This document shows positions 8,304 to 17,570 of a stretch of DNA of 64,000 nt, one piece after another. The notes under the pieces are model-generated. The model did not search any database, was not told the DNA's origin, and saw only the letters and a program-made list of their open reading frames with translations. The stretch comes from Flavobacterium proteolyticum (GTDB taxonomy: Bacteria > Bacteroidota > Bacteroidia > Flavobacteriales > Flavobacteriaceae): contig NZ_JADFTZ010000001.1 in assembly GCF_015223105.1 (NCBI RefSeq), positions 1,116,001-1,180,000 of the forward strand, given 5' to 3'. How positions within the stretch are numbered: the first letter of the stretch is position 1; every line of letters starts with the position of its first letter. The translations under genes and the position numbers were made by a program.

Positions 8304-8434
8304 TTTGAAACACATAGGCACATTAATTTTTTCTTTGTGCCTTTTTTTTAAATTTTTCACAACGCTATGTTTTCTATGCAGAGTGAAACGACTTTTTTTA
8401 AAACTATGAAACCTATATGTCTATGTGTTTCAAA
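8304..8434. repeat. intergenic inverted repeat with CTATG-containing units
   Basis: A 14-base perfect inverted repeat, TTTGAAACACATAG (8304-8317) and CTATGTGTTTCAAA (8421-8434), brackets about 100 bases. Inside are further CTATG copies (for example at 8364, 8373 and 8404) and a terminator-like hairpin. It fills almost the whole spacer between the pseudouridine synthase and the NTF2-like gene and has no open frame of note. It looks like a repetitive intergenic element. Confidence 0.6.
8313..8350 (+). terminator. intrinsic terminator after the pseudouridine synthase gene
   Basis: AGGCACA at 8316-8322 pairs with TGTGCCT at 8336-8342 and is followed by eight T residues. The loop is 13 bases. It lies inside the larger inverted repeat 8304-8434. 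Confidence 0.7.
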
Positions 8435-8452
8435 TAAAAAATAGTGTTATCT

Positions 8453-8812
8453 ATGCCAAATCAACTACAACAAATCGCCATTAAATGGTTCGATGCTTTT
8501 AATACGAAAAACTTAGAAAAATTATTAGAATTATACGATAACGAAGCCCAACATTTCAGTCCGAAATTAAAAATTCGTCAACCTGAAACTAATGGGTTAA
8601 TCATTGGAAAAGAAGCCATGCGCGTTTGGTGGCAAGATGCTTTTGATAGATTACCCACATTGCATTACAAAGTAACTTCATTAACTGCTAACACCGACCG
8701 AGTTTTTATGGAATACACACGTCAAGTAGCAGGTGAAGCCGATATGTTAGTAGCTGAAGTTTTAGAAATTAAAGAGGGAAAAATTGTGTTTTCTAGGGTT
8801 TATCATGGGTAG
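8453..8812 (+). CDS. NTF2/SnoaL-like fold protein
   Basis: A 119-residue protein of the SnoaL-like (nuclear transport factor 2 superfamily) fold. It shows the usual opening IAIKWFDAFNTKNLEKLLELYDNEA, a middle GLIIGKEAMRVWWQDAFDRLP, and a terminal beta segment VLEIKEGKIVFSRVYHG. Such cone-shaped proteins are small enzymes or ligand-binding proteins; the substrate is unknown. A GTG at 8444 would add three residues, but I prefer ATG 8453. It stands alone downstream of a repeat-like spacer. Confidence 0.8.
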   Translation: MPNQLQQIAIKWFDAFNTKNLEKLLELYDNEAQHFSPKLKIRQPETNGLIIGKEAMRVWWQDAFDRLPTLHYKVTSLTANTDRVFMEYTRQVAGEADMLVAEVLEIKEGKIVFSRVYHG

Positions 8813-8917
8813 AAAATAGAAGTTTATTTTTGAACTTATTTAGAGTTTTTAATCCTAATTCCAACCTTTTTGTAAAATAAAGCATCTATATAGTTATGCA
8901 ATTTTCTATATTTGATT

Positions 8918-10147
8918 ATGATTAAAAAAGTTTTCCTTCTTTTTCTCTTTTTTCAATTGGGTTTTGGTCAAAAAGTCATCAATGATTCTTTGATTTCAAA
9001 ATTCGAAAAAGATCTTGTGTATAAAGCAATTGAAGTTTCAAAACTTCCAGATTTAAGAAATGATACTTTGTCAGATTTTTATTTTAGATTAAATCATACA
9101 GATTTAATGATTGATTTATATAAAGATAATTACGGAAAATTAATCTTAAAATCCACACAGTATTTTGTTAAAGAAAAGAGTAATATCGTTAAAGACACAA
9201 TAATCTTTACAAAATTACACGATTCAAACATCGCAAATTGGTTATATACTAATGTGTCGAATTCAAAATTAGAAGATATGATTCCAGCCAAAAATGATAG
9301 TTTTGGAAAAGCTGGGGTTTTTATGAGTGATGATTATTACCTAGAATTTTCTAATAAAAAACAATACATAATTAAGTCATTTCGTTTTTCAGATTTAGAT
9401 ACAATTTCTGAAAATTATTCTTTAAAAGATCTTATTAATGACTCGTTTGAAAAAATGGAAATTGAAAAATTAAAAAAGGAATTTCGTGAAGATTTACCCG
9501 GAGGTTTTTCTTATTTAAAGAAAAATGGATATATGTTTTACAAACTTCATAATTCTTTTGTAATTCTTGATTACCTTGGAGATTATAGATTGCCATTCGG
9601 TTTTATTAGTTATTATTATGTCAATAAAATCGCTAAGAAAAGGTTTAATTTAGGTGTCTCAATCAATTATCAAGTTGGTTTTAATGGGAATTCAAGTGTT
9701 AAGACCTATGTTAATAAATACAATTTATTTTCAGATAATAGATCTTATTCTGATTTAATTAGATTTTCTTATGAGAAACACGATTTAGATTATATAAAAT
9801 CGGTTGAGCAATTTGAAAATTATAAAATAAACTATGCTTTTTCAATTTATAAATATTTCAATTTAGGAATTTCTTACAATCAACTTGTGATCGATTCAAG
9901 ATTCAATGGTCTGGATTTATCAATAAGTAAAAATATAGAGTCTATAGAATTGAAACCTTATTACGAAATTAACTTATATGAAAATCATTTAACCAATTAT
10001 GTTGTAGGTGTTTCAAAAACAATCAAATTTAATATTCATGAAAAGTCAATCAGAATATACTCCAATTTGTATTATGAAAAATTGTTTGACTTTAAAAGTC
10101 TAAATTTTTCATTGCAAATACCGCTTCTGAATTTTGGATTGAATTAA
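8918..10147 (+). CDS. secreted protein of unknown function, beta-rich C-terminal half
   Basis: A 409-residue protein from ATG 8918 (a TTG at 8912 is also in frame). The N-terminus is a signal peptide (KKVFLLFLFFQLGFGQ, cleavage near residue 18). The first half is charged and mixed. From about residue 220 there are alternating aromatic/hydrophobic strands (FNLGVSINYQVGF, FNLGISYNQLVI, IRIYSNLYYE) and a final LLNFGLN, suggesting an outer-membrane beta-barrel or beta-sandwich. A -7-like TATATTTG at 8907-8914 sits almost on the start codon. No family recognised. The gene is convergent with dusB, with a four-base overlap of stop codons. Confidence 0.7.
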   Translation: MIKKVFLLFLFFQLGFGQKVINDSLISKFEKDLVYKAIEVSKLPDLRNDTLSDFYFRLNHTDLMIDLYKDNYGKLILKSTQYFVKEKSNIVKDTIIFTKLHDSNIANWLYTNVSNSKLEDMIPAKNDSFGKAGVFMSDDYYLEFSNKKQYIIKSFRFSDLDTISENYSLKDLINDSFEKMEIEKLKKEFREDLPGGFSYLKKNGYMFYKLHNSFVILDYLGDYRLPFGFISYYYVNKIAKKRFNLGVSINYQVGFNGNSSVKTYVNKYNLFSDNRSYSDLIRFSYEKHDLDYIKSVEQFENYKINYAFSIYKYFNLGISYNQLVIDSRFNGLDLSISKNIESIELKPYYEINLYENHLTNYVVGVSKTIKFNIHEKSIRIYSNLYYEKLFDFKSLNFSLQIPLLNFGLN

Positions 10148-11139
10148 ATTTGATGTTGATAATCCGCATACACTTGCTCAATCTCAGTAAACACATCTAA
10201 TAATTGATTGATGCCATCTGTGGTAACCAATTTTTGTTTATACTCTTTAAAACCGTGAATGCCTTTGAAATAATTGGTGTAATGACGACGCATTTCGTTG
10301 ATACCTAAACGTTCGCCTTTCCATTCGATACTCCAAATTAAGTGATTTCTTGCGGCTTCAATTCGGTCGTTCATACTAGGTGGTGCTAGTTTTTCTCCTG
10401 TGGCGAAATAATGTTTAATTTCATTAAAAATCCAAGGATAACCAATCGCAGCACGACCAATCATCATGCCGTCTAAACCGTATTTGTTTTTGTATTCCAA
10501 TGCTTTTTCAGGAGAATCGATATCGCCATTTCCAAAAATTGGCATTGTAATTCTCGGATTTTCTTTCACACGCTGAATGTGAGACCAATCCGAATGACCT
10601 TTGTACATCTGTGCTCGCGTTCTGGCATGAATCGTTAAAGCTTGCACGCCAATATCTTGTAAACGTTCAGCAACTTCATCTATATTAATCGAATTTTCAT
10701 CCCAACCTAAACGCGTTTTTACAGTAACAGGTAAACTTGTTCCTTTGATAACAGCTTTCGTTAAACGAATCATCAAATCTACATCTTTTAAAACCCCAGC
10801 GCCGGCACCTTTACAAACGACTTTTTTTACAGGACAACCAAAATTGATATCCACTAAATCAGGTTGAACGGCATCCACAATTCGCGATGACATTTCCATA
10901 GCTTCTTCATCACCGCCAAAAATCTGAATTCCCACCGGACGTTCGTAGTCGAAAATGTCTAATTTTTGTTTACTTTTCATCGCATCACGAATCAATCCTT
11001 CTGAAGAAATAAATTCAGAATACATCAAATCAGCGCCATGTAATTTACATAAACGACGAAATGGTGGATCGCTCACATCTTCCATTGGGGCTAATAATAA
11101 AGGAAAATCAGGTAGTATGATGTTACCAATTTTAGGCAT
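10144..11139 (-). CDS. dusB: tRNA-dihydrouridine synthase B
   Basis: A 331-residue FMN enzyme of the DusB/NifR3 group that reduces uridine to dihydrouridine in the tRNA D-loop. Signatures: APMEDVSDPPFRRLCKLHGA (residues about 17-36), the Asn/Cys active-site segment INFGCPVKKVVCKGAGAG (about 98-115, with the catalytic Cys in KGAGAG-preceding VCKG), TVKTRLGW, HARTRAQMYKG, and the FMN-phosphate site NGDIDSPEKA/GMMIGRAAIGYPW. Length is typical. It is a single gene, convergent with the unknown secreted protein and with its own promoter region upstream. Confidence 0.95.
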   Translation of the reverse strand: MPKIGNIILPDFPLLLAPMEDVSDPPFRRLCKLHGADLMYSEFISSEGLIRDAMKSKQKLDIFDYERPVGIQIFGGDEEAMEMSSRIVDAVQPDLVDINFGCPVKKVVCKGAGAGVLKDVDLMIRLTKAVIKGTSLPVTVKTRLGWDENSINIDEVAERLQDIGVQALTIHARTRAQMYKGHSDWSHIQRVKENPRITMPIFGNGDIDSPEKALEYKNKYGLDGMMIGRAAIGYPWIFNEIKHYFATGEKLAPPSMNDRIEAARNHLIWSIEWKGERLGINEMRRHYTNYFKGIHGFKEYKQKLVTTDGINQLLDVFTEIEQVYADYQHQI

Positions 11140-11157
11140 GGTGCTTCAATTTTTTTG

Positions 11158-11185
11158 CAAAAATACAAATTTTTGTTGGTTTCAA
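11158..11185 (-). promoter_or_regulatory. candidate dusB promoter
   Basis: On the minus strand: TTG (plus-strand CAA 11183-11185), a 17-base spacer, then TATTTTTG (plus-strand CAAAAATA 11158-11165). The -7 element begins 19 bases upstream of the dusB start. The -33 element overlaps the first arm of the spacer repeat. Confidence 0.5.
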
Positions 11186-11295
11186 GTTTAAGGTTTCAAG
11201 TTTCGGCCTTATAAATCAAAACTTTGCTTTATATTTGCAGATTAATTGTTCGAAAGAATTGCTATTGAAATTTGAACTTGACATTGAACTTGAAG
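11180..11295. repeat. opposed short tandem repeats flanking the lepA promoter region
   Basis: Left arm 11180-11203 consists of heptads TTTCAAG, TTTAAGG, TTTCAAG, TTTCGGC. Right arm 11265-11295 contains TTGAAAT followed by hexads TTGAAC, TTGACA, TTGAAC, TTGAAG, ending one base before the lepA start codon. The arms are imperfect reverse complements (CTTGAA versus TTCAAG cores). Between them lies TATATTTG (11230-11237), a good -7 element for lepA. Confidence 0.6.
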
Positions 11296-11296
11296 A

Positions 11297-13093
11297 ATGA
11301 AACACATTAGAAATTTCTGCATTATTGCACACATTGACCACGGAAAAAGTACGTTAGCCGACAGATTGTTGAGTGCTACACAAACGGTTTCGGCTCGCGA
11401 AGAAAAAGCTCAGTTACTAGATAACATGGACTTAGAGCGCGAACGTGGGATTACCATAAAAAGTCACGCCATTCAAATGGAGTATAAATATAAAGGCGAA
11501 GATTATATCTTAAACTTAATTGACACTCCAGGTCACGTGGATTTCTCGTATGAGGTTTCTCGTTCTATTGCGGCTTGTGAAGGTGCTTTGTTGATTGTTG
11601 ATGCAGCGCAAAGTATTCAGGCACAGACGATTTCGAATTTATATCTGGCGTTAGAAAATGACTTGGAAATTATTCCTGTTTTAAATAAAGTGGATTTGCC
11701 AAGCGCTAATCCTGAGGAAGTTAGTGATGATATTATCGATTTATTAGGATGTAAATTGGAGGATATTATTCACGCTTCTGGAAAAACAGGTTTTGGTGTT
11801 GAAAATATTTTGGCAGCTATTATTGAAAAAATTCCAGCACCAAAAGGTGATCCAAACGAACCCCTTCAAGCCTTGATTTTCGATTCGCATTACAACCCAT
11901 TCAGAGGAATTGAAGTAATTTTCCGTGTACTTAACGGAGAAATGAAAAAAGGTCAGAAAATTAAATTCATGGCGACTGGAAATGAATATTATGCAGACGA
12001 AGTTGGGACATTGAAATTAAATCAAGTGCCGAAAAATGTAATTTCGGCTGGAGACGTAGGCTATTTAGTTTCGGGAATTAAAGAAGCAAAAGAAGTAAAA
12101 GTAGGAGATACGATTACGGATGCTAAAGAACCAACAAAAAATGCAATTCAAGGATTTGAAGATGTAAAACCAATGGTTTTCGCCGGAATTTATCCTGTAG
12201 ATACAGAAGATTACGAAGATTTGCGTGCTTCGATGGAAAAATTACAATTGAACGATGCTTCGTTAGTTTTTCAAGCGGAGAGTTCGGCGGCATTAGGATT
12301 TGGTTTCCGTTGTGGATTCTTAGGAATGTTACACATGGAAATTATCCAAGAACGTTTAGAGCGTGAGTTCGATATGACGGTTATTACAACTGTTCCTAAC
12401 GTTTCGTATCATGCTTTTACTAAAAAAGAGCCTGATACGATTTTAATCGTTAACAATCCTTCGGATTTACCAGAACCTTCAAAATTAGATAGAGTAGAAG
12501 AACCTTATATCAAAGCAACGATCATTACAAAATCTGATTTTGTTGGAAACGTAATGAGTTTGTGTATCGAAAAACGTGGTTTAATTACAAATCAAACCTA
12601 TTTAACAACTGAGCGTGTTGAGTTGAATTTCGATATGCCGTTAGCGGAAATTGTATTTGATTTTTATGATAGATTAAAAACAGTTTCTAAAGGATACGCT
12701 TCTTTTGATTATCATCCAATAGGAATGCGCGAATCAAAATTAGTGCGTTTAGATGTATTGTTAAACGCACAACCAGTAGATGCACTTTCGGCTTTAATTC
12801 ACGAAAGTAATGCTTACAACATTGGTAAAAAAATGTGTGAGAAATTAAAAGAATTAATCCCAAGACAGCAGTTTGATATTCCAATTCAGGCTGCCATTGG
12901 AGCAAAAGTAATCGCTCGTGAGACTATTAAAGCGTTAAGAAAAGACGTTACTGCTAAGTGTTACGGTGGAGATATTTCTCGTAAACGTAAACTTTTAGAG
13001 AAACAGAAAAAAGGAAAAAAACGTATGCGTCAGGTAGGAAATGTAGAAATTCCTCAAGAAGCATTTATGGCAGTTTTGAAATTGAATGATTAA
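11297..13093 (+). CDS. lepA: elongation factor 4 (LepA)
   Basis: A 598-residue translational GTPase of the usual LepA length, a ribosome-associated factor that back-translocates or remodels stalled ribosomes. G-domain motifs: G1 [15 protein letters not shown] (residues 11-25), G2 region [15 protein letters not shown]3 [15 protein letters not shown]4 NKVDLPSA. After domain II come the EF4-specific C-terminal elements [21 protein letters not shown] and the [25 protein letters not shown] tail segment. The promoter is probably TATATTTG at 11230-11237, inside a repeat-rich leader. A strong terminator follows. Confidence 0.97.
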   Translation: MKHIRNFCIIAHIDHGKSTLADRLLSATQTVSAREEKAQLLDNMDLERERGITIKSHAIQMEYKYKGEDYILNLIDTPGHVDFSYEVSRSIAACEGALLIVDAAQSIQAQTISNLYLALENDLEIIPVLNKVDLPSANPEEVSDDIIDLLGCKLEDIIHASGKTGFGVENILAAIIEKIPAPKGDPNEPLQALIFDSHYNPFRGIEVIFRVLNGEMKKGQKIKFMATGNEYYADEVGTLKLNQVPKNVISAGDVGYLVSGIKEAKEVKVGDTITDAKEPTKNAIQGFEDVKPMVFAGIYPVDTEDYEDLRASMEKLQLNDASLVFQAESSAALGFGFRCGFLGMLHMEIIQERLEREFDMTVITTVPNVSYHAFTKKEPDTILIVNNPSDLPEPSKLDRVEEPYIKATIITKSDFVGNVMSLCIEKRGLITNQTYLTTERVELNFDMPLAEIVFDFYDRLKTVSKGYASFDYHPIGMRESKLVRLDVLLNAQPVDALSALIHESNAYNIGKKMCEKLKELIPRQQFDIPIQAAIGAKVIARETIKALRKDVTAKCYGGDISRKRKLLEKQKKGKKRMRQVGNVEIPQEAFMAVLKLND

Positions 13094-13115
13094 CGATAAG
13101 TTATGTAATTAACAG

Positions 13116-13152
13116 AAAGTTTGAATATTATTTAATATTCAAACTTTTTTTG
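13116..13152 (+). terminator. intrinsic terminator after lepA
   Basis: AAAGTTTGAATATT at 13116-13129 pairs perfectly with AATATTCAAACTTT at 13134-13147 around an ATTT loop, followed by a T-rich tract. Confidence 0.85.
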
Positions 13153-13211
13153 TTTTAATAATATTTGATTTGCCTTTTTTGATTATATTTATATCAATGA
13201 TTTTAAACCCC

Positions 13212-16200
13212 ATGAAAATCTTGAAAAACTTACTTTATATATTCGCCTTTTTGTATTCAACTTGTATCTTTTCTCAAGGAATAACAGTTGACAATACTAC
13301 TAATACGCCAGCTGATTTGGTTAATTTACTTCTTGGTAATTCATGTGTTGAAGTTTCAAATATTTCGGTTTCTTCCACTCAAGCCGTGGCTTATTTTAAT
13401 CAAAATGGATCTAGTTTCCCTATTTCTGAAGGTATTATTATTAGAAACGGAGTGGCGACTTTTACACAAGGTCAATATTCTGGTGCTAATTTGAGTAGTT
13501 CTGTCACGAATTCAGGGGATGCTTTTTTACAAACTTTAAGCAATACTAACGGCGGAACAAGTCCAATTGTGAATGCCGAATTTTTAGAATTTGATTTTAT
13601 TCCGCTTTCGAATAGTTTTAGTTTTAATTTCTTATTCGCTTCAAACGAATATGGTTTCTATCAATGCGAATTCAGTGATGTTTTTGCTTTTGTTTTAACC
13701 GATTTGTCTTCTGGAGTTTCAACAAACCTCGCTGTAATTCCGGGTACAAGTACACCAGTTTCGGTAACTACAATCAGAAATAGTATTTACAACGATCCTT
13801 CGAGTCCAAATAATAGTTGCGCTTCAGTAAATCCAACTTTTTTTGGAACATATAATGTTGGGAATACAACTTCAGCATTAAATATGAGAGGGCAAACAGT
13901 GGTTATGAATGCCTCGTCAGGCGTAGTTCCTAATACACCATATAGGATACGTTTGGTGATTGGTGATTATGCTAATTCAGGTTTTGATTCAGCAGTTTTT
14001 ATAGCTGCAGGAAGTTTTACTACGACTTTAGATTTGGGTTTAGATCAGATTATTTGTTCGGGAGATGAAGTTGTTTTGAATACCAATTTAGATAATACTT
14101 TTACTTATACTTGGTATGAAAATGGAAATCCTATTCCAGGGGAAACAAATTCTACTTATACAGTAACTCATGCCGGAACATATACAGTTGAAGCAGTTAG
14201 AGGAACTTGTGTAATTACAGATACAATCGTCTTTACAGATTTGGTTGTAACAAGTCCGTCTGACTTGCTTACATGTAATACAGGAGCGGCAACATATAAT
14301 TTTAATCTTGCTTCAAATAATGAATCTACTTTAGGAATTGATACCACTATTTACGATGTTTTTTACTATGAAACACCTGCCGATATTGTTGCTAATAATC
14401 CAATTCCTAGTGCGAATTTGACTTCTTACCCAAGTGCAGGTGCTCAAACAATTTACATTAAAATATTTAATACGGTTTCAGGTAATTTCTGTGATGCGGA
14501 ATATTCTTTTGATTTGATTGTTAACAATGCAGCGGTTGCAACTGCACCTAGCCCAATTTCAGTTTGTGAAGGGCAGGGAAGTACTAATTACACTTTTACT
14601 GCTACAACTACAAATGAGGTTTTAAATGGACAATCGCCAGCTAATTATACAGTTACTTATTATAATTCAGTTGGAGAGGCGGCTTCTGGATCAAATCCAG
14701 TAACGTCTATTACAATTCCAAACGGTACTACTACAGTTACTGTCGGAATCCGAGTTCAAGATAATTCAAATCCAAATTGTTTTGATGTCACTTCTGTTGT
14801 TATTACAGTTAATCCGTTACCATTAGTAGATGATATTCCAGATCCAATTGAATGTAGTCAATTTACCTTGCCAACAATTGTTAATGGAACCTATTATCTT
14901 TTGCCAGGTGGTCCAACAACGCCAGGTCAAGTGCAATTTAATATTGGAGATATTTTAGTAGATGGTGGAACGTACTATATTTTTGCTGGTCCAGATGCAA
15001 ATGGCTGTACTAATGAATCTAGTTTTAATTTAACATTGATTGATGAATATGTTCCGCAATTAGATCATTGTGGGCGATTTGTGGTGCCATCACCGCCTGA
15101 AAATATTGGAAATTATTATACGCAGCCAGGTGGTCCATCAGGTACCGGTGTTATTGTTCCAGCAGGAACAGAATATTTGAATGCAACAGCAGCAACTATT
15201 ACACAAACTTTATATTATTATGCAGAGGTAAATGGTGTGTTTTGTAGAGATGAGCAATTTATTTTCTTTATACATCCAGTACCATTGGTAGATGATCCTG
15301 CGGATGTTACAACATGTGATTCTTATGTTTTGCCACCATTAACTAACGGAAATTATAACACAGATCCAAATGGAGGAGGAATGGCTTTGAATGCAGGAGA
15401 TGTTATTAGTGTTGCCGGGCCAAATTTCCCAGGAACCTACTATGTAGTTAATTCTTTAGCGCACACAACAAGTCAAGGTTTGCCAGGAACTTGTATTGAG
15501 TCTAATGATATTGTGATTAATTTAGTAGATACTACATTATTTTCTACGGTTTATGCGTGTTCTCAACAAGGGTATGTTCTGCCTCCAGTTACATTTGGGG
15601 GCTATTTTACAGGTCCTAATGGGTCTGGTGTTTCGGTAGATCCTAATATTCCAATAACATCAAACCAAGTGGTTTATTATTTTACAAATACATCTGTTTT
15701 GCCTAATTGTACTAGCAATTTAAATTACAATATTGTTATTCATCCCACGCCATTAGTTGACGATATTCCAGATGGACCTCAATGTGGAGAATTTGTTCTA
15801 CCTGTTTTGTTAAATGGAACATATTACACATTGTCAGGCGGTCCGACAGCATTTGGACAGCAACAATTATTTGCTGGTGACATTATAGATTTATCTGGAA
15901 CTCATTTGAATCCTGGAACTTATTATGTCTACAATGAACAAATATTTAATAATCCAGATGGGTCAACTACATTATGTTCCAATGAAGATTCTTTTACCAT
16001 AAGTATTAATCCGTTCCCTGCTGCAGATAATGTATTCAGTAGAACAGAATGTTTGCCTTATTCTATACCAACACCAGTAAATGGAACTATTTATACATTG
16101 CCTGGTGGTCCAAGTGGAGGAGGAACTGTTGTTTCTTCAACTCAAGTTTTTGATGCTACTCAAACCTTTTATTTGTATAATATTGATACAGCGACTAATT

Positions 16201-17510
16201 GTGAAATCAATCGTCCTTTCACGATTACTTATAATGGTATTAATTTACCTGATTATCTTGATGAGCTACATTGCGAATTTGAAAATTATCAATTGCCAAC
16301 ATTAACACATGTGGCGCCAACACCTTTTAATTACACCATTGGTTATTTTTATGCTCCTAATGGAGTAAATCCTGTGCCGCCAGGGACCATTTTTAATACA
16401 CCAAATACGACTACAACAATTTATGTTTACGCAGTAAATGGAGATAGAATTATCTGTACACAAGAAGATAGTTTTAATGTTGTTATTTCTGAAACGCCAA
16501 ATTTAGCTACTTTAGGATTGGTTTTCGATAATGAAGAATGCGGAACTTATGTGTTGCCAACGATGCCAACAACAACGTATAACATTGGTTATTATTCGCA
16601 ATCAGGTGGTAATGCTGCTGATTTAATTACGAATTTGAATATCACAACTCCTGGAACTTATACGTATTATGTGTACGCTTCCGCTATTGGTAATCCAAAT
16701 TGCAACGACGAAATTTCTTTCACATTCACAGTTCATCCTCTTTTAGATAGATCGATTCAAGGCGGAATTATCTGTGTGGATGCTCAGACAGGTGATGTGT
16801 TACGAACCTTTACTATGGATTCTGGTTTAAATCCTGCATTTTTTACTGTAAATTGGTATTTGAATGGAACTTTAATGGGAACTGGTCCAACTTACACTGC
16901 TTCACAAGCAGGAGTTTATACGGTTGAATTTATCAAACTAACACCAGATGTAGGAGCTAATTGTAATTACGCTACAACAACAGTAACTATTGTACAATCG
17001 AGTCCAGCTGTGGCTGATTTTACAGTAAGTACTCCGTTTGAAAACAATACTTTCATTACAGTGAATTTAACAGGCGGATTCGGAGATTATTTATATCAAT
17101 TGGTTTATCCGGATGGAAGCGTCACTGAATATCAATCGAGTAATGTCTTTACAAATTTACCAACCGGAGCATATTACGTAAATATTTATGATATTTTAGG
17201 AGGATGTAATCCAACAATTGTAGGTCCAATTTATATTATTAATTACCCTAATTATTTTACACCAAATGCGGATGGAGTCAACGATAATTGGAATATTTGG
17301 GATTTAAGCCATCAACCTGATGCTGTGATTTCTATTTTTGATCGTTATGGTAAATTCTTGAAGCAAATGTCTCCTGCTAGTACAGGTTGGGATGGAATTT
17401 ATAATGGTGAAAAACTGCCTTCTACCGATTATTGGTTTACCGTTGAATATTTGCCTCAAAATGGAACTACAAAGCAAATTTTTAAAGCTCATTTTTCTTT
17501 GAAACGATAA
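13212..17510 (+). CDS. giant T9SS cargo: choice-of-anchor L protein with type B sorting domain
   Basis: A 1432-residue secreted protein from ATG 13212 (ATG 13197 and TTG 13170 are in frame; 13212 gives the cleanest signal peptide, MKILKNLLYIFAFLYSTCIFSQ). Residues about 25-270 match the choice-of-anchor L pattern (NTPADLVNLLLGN, FNFLFASNEYGFYQCEFSDVF). An Ig/PKD-like stretch follows. From about residue 530 to 1190 there are some eight related units of 75-95 residues, each opening with C-x3-F/Y-x-LP and then NG-YY-x-PGG. The last ~90 residues (NYFTPNADGVNDNWNIWDL to HFSLKR) are the gliding-motility-associated C-terminal (TIGR04131-type) sorting domain, directing export through the type IX system. 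An adhesin-like surface role is inferred. Confidence 0.88.
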   Translation: MKILKNLLYIFAFLYSTCIFSQGITVDNTTNTPADLVNLLLGNSCVEVSNISVSSTQAVAYFNQNGSSFPISEGIIIRNGVATFTQGQYSGANLSSSVTNSGDAFLQTLSNTNGGTSPIVNAEFLEFDFIPLSNSFSFNFLFASNEYGFYQCEFSDVFAFVLTDLSSGVSTNLAVIPGTSTPVSVTTIRNSIYNDPSSPNNSCASVNPTFFGTYNVGNTTSALNMRGQTVVMNASSGVVPNTPYRIRLVIGDYANSGFDSAVFIAAGSFTTTLDLGLDQIICSGDEVVLNTNLDNTFTYTWYENGNPIPGETNSTYTVTHAGTYTVEAVRGTCVITDTIVFTDLVVTSPSDLLTCNTGAATYNFNLASNNESTLGIDTTIYDVFYYETPADIVANNPIPSANLTSYPSAGAQTIYIKIFNTVSGNFCDAEYSFDLIVNNAAVATAPSPISVCEGQGSTNYTFTATTTNEVLNGQSPANYTVTYYNSVGEAASGSNPVTSITIPNGTTTVTVGIRVQDNSNPNCFDVTSVVITVNPLPLVDDIPDPIECSQFTLPTIVNGTYYLLPGGPTTPGQVQFNIGDILVDGGTYYIFAGPDANGCTNESSFNLTLIDEYVPQLDHCGRFVVPSPPENIGNYYTQPGGPSGTGVIVPAGTEYLNATAATITQTLYYYAEVNGVFCRDEQFIFFIHPVPLVDDPADVTTCDSYVLPPLTNGNYNTDPNGGGMALNAGDVISVAGPNFPGTYYVVNSLAHTTSQGLPGTCIESNDIVINLVDTTLFSTVYACSQQGYVLPPVTFGGYFTGPNGSGVSVDPNIPITSNQVVYYFTNTSVLPNCTSNLNYNIVIHPTPLVDDIPDGPQCGEFVLPVLLNGTYYTLSGGPTAFGQQQLFAGDIIDLSGTHLNPGTYYVYNEQIFNNPDGSTTLCSNEDSFTISINPFPAADNVFSRTECLPYSIPTPVNGTIYTLPGGPSGGGTVVSSTQVFDATQTFYLYNIDTATNCEINRPFTITYNGINLPDYLDELHCEFENYQLPTLTHVAPTPFNYTIGYFYAPNGVNPVPPGTIFNTPNTTTTIYVYAVNGDRIICTQEDSFNVVISETPNLATLGLVFDNEECGTYVLPTMPTTTYNIGYYSQSGGNAADLITNLNITTPGTYTYYVYASAIGNPNCNDEISFTFTVHPLLDRSIQGGIICVDAQTGDVLRTFTMDSGLNPAFFTVNWYLNGTLMGTGPTYTASQAGVYTVEFIKLTPDVGANCNYATTTVTIVQSSPAVADFTVSTPFENNTFITVNLTGGFGDYLYQLVYPDGSVTEYQSSNVFTNLPTGAYYVNIYDILGGCNPTIVGPIYIINYPNYFTPNADGVNDNWNIWDLSHQPDAVISIFDRYGKFLKQMSPASTGWDGIYNGEKLPSTDYWFTVEYLPQNGTTKQIFKAHFSLKR

Positions 17511-17548
17511 TTTATTAACATTAACAATTGACTCATTTTCTTTTTGTG

Positions 17549-17565
17549 AAAGTTGAAGTAACTTT
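17549..17565. promoter_or_regulatory. candidate operator palindrome upstream of umuC
   Basis: AAAGTT-N5-AACTTT, a six-base perfect inverted repeat, ends five bases before the umuC start codon. Position and symmetry suit a repressor site controlling umuCD, possibly a damage-response site. No promoter of good consensus is seen nearby, so the assignment is tentative. Confidence 0.35.
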
Positions 17566-17570
17566 ACAAG

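Noticed and set aside
13170..13211. TTG start for the T9SS protein
   Set aside because: It would place extra hydrophobic residues before a complete signal peptide that begins at ATG 13212.
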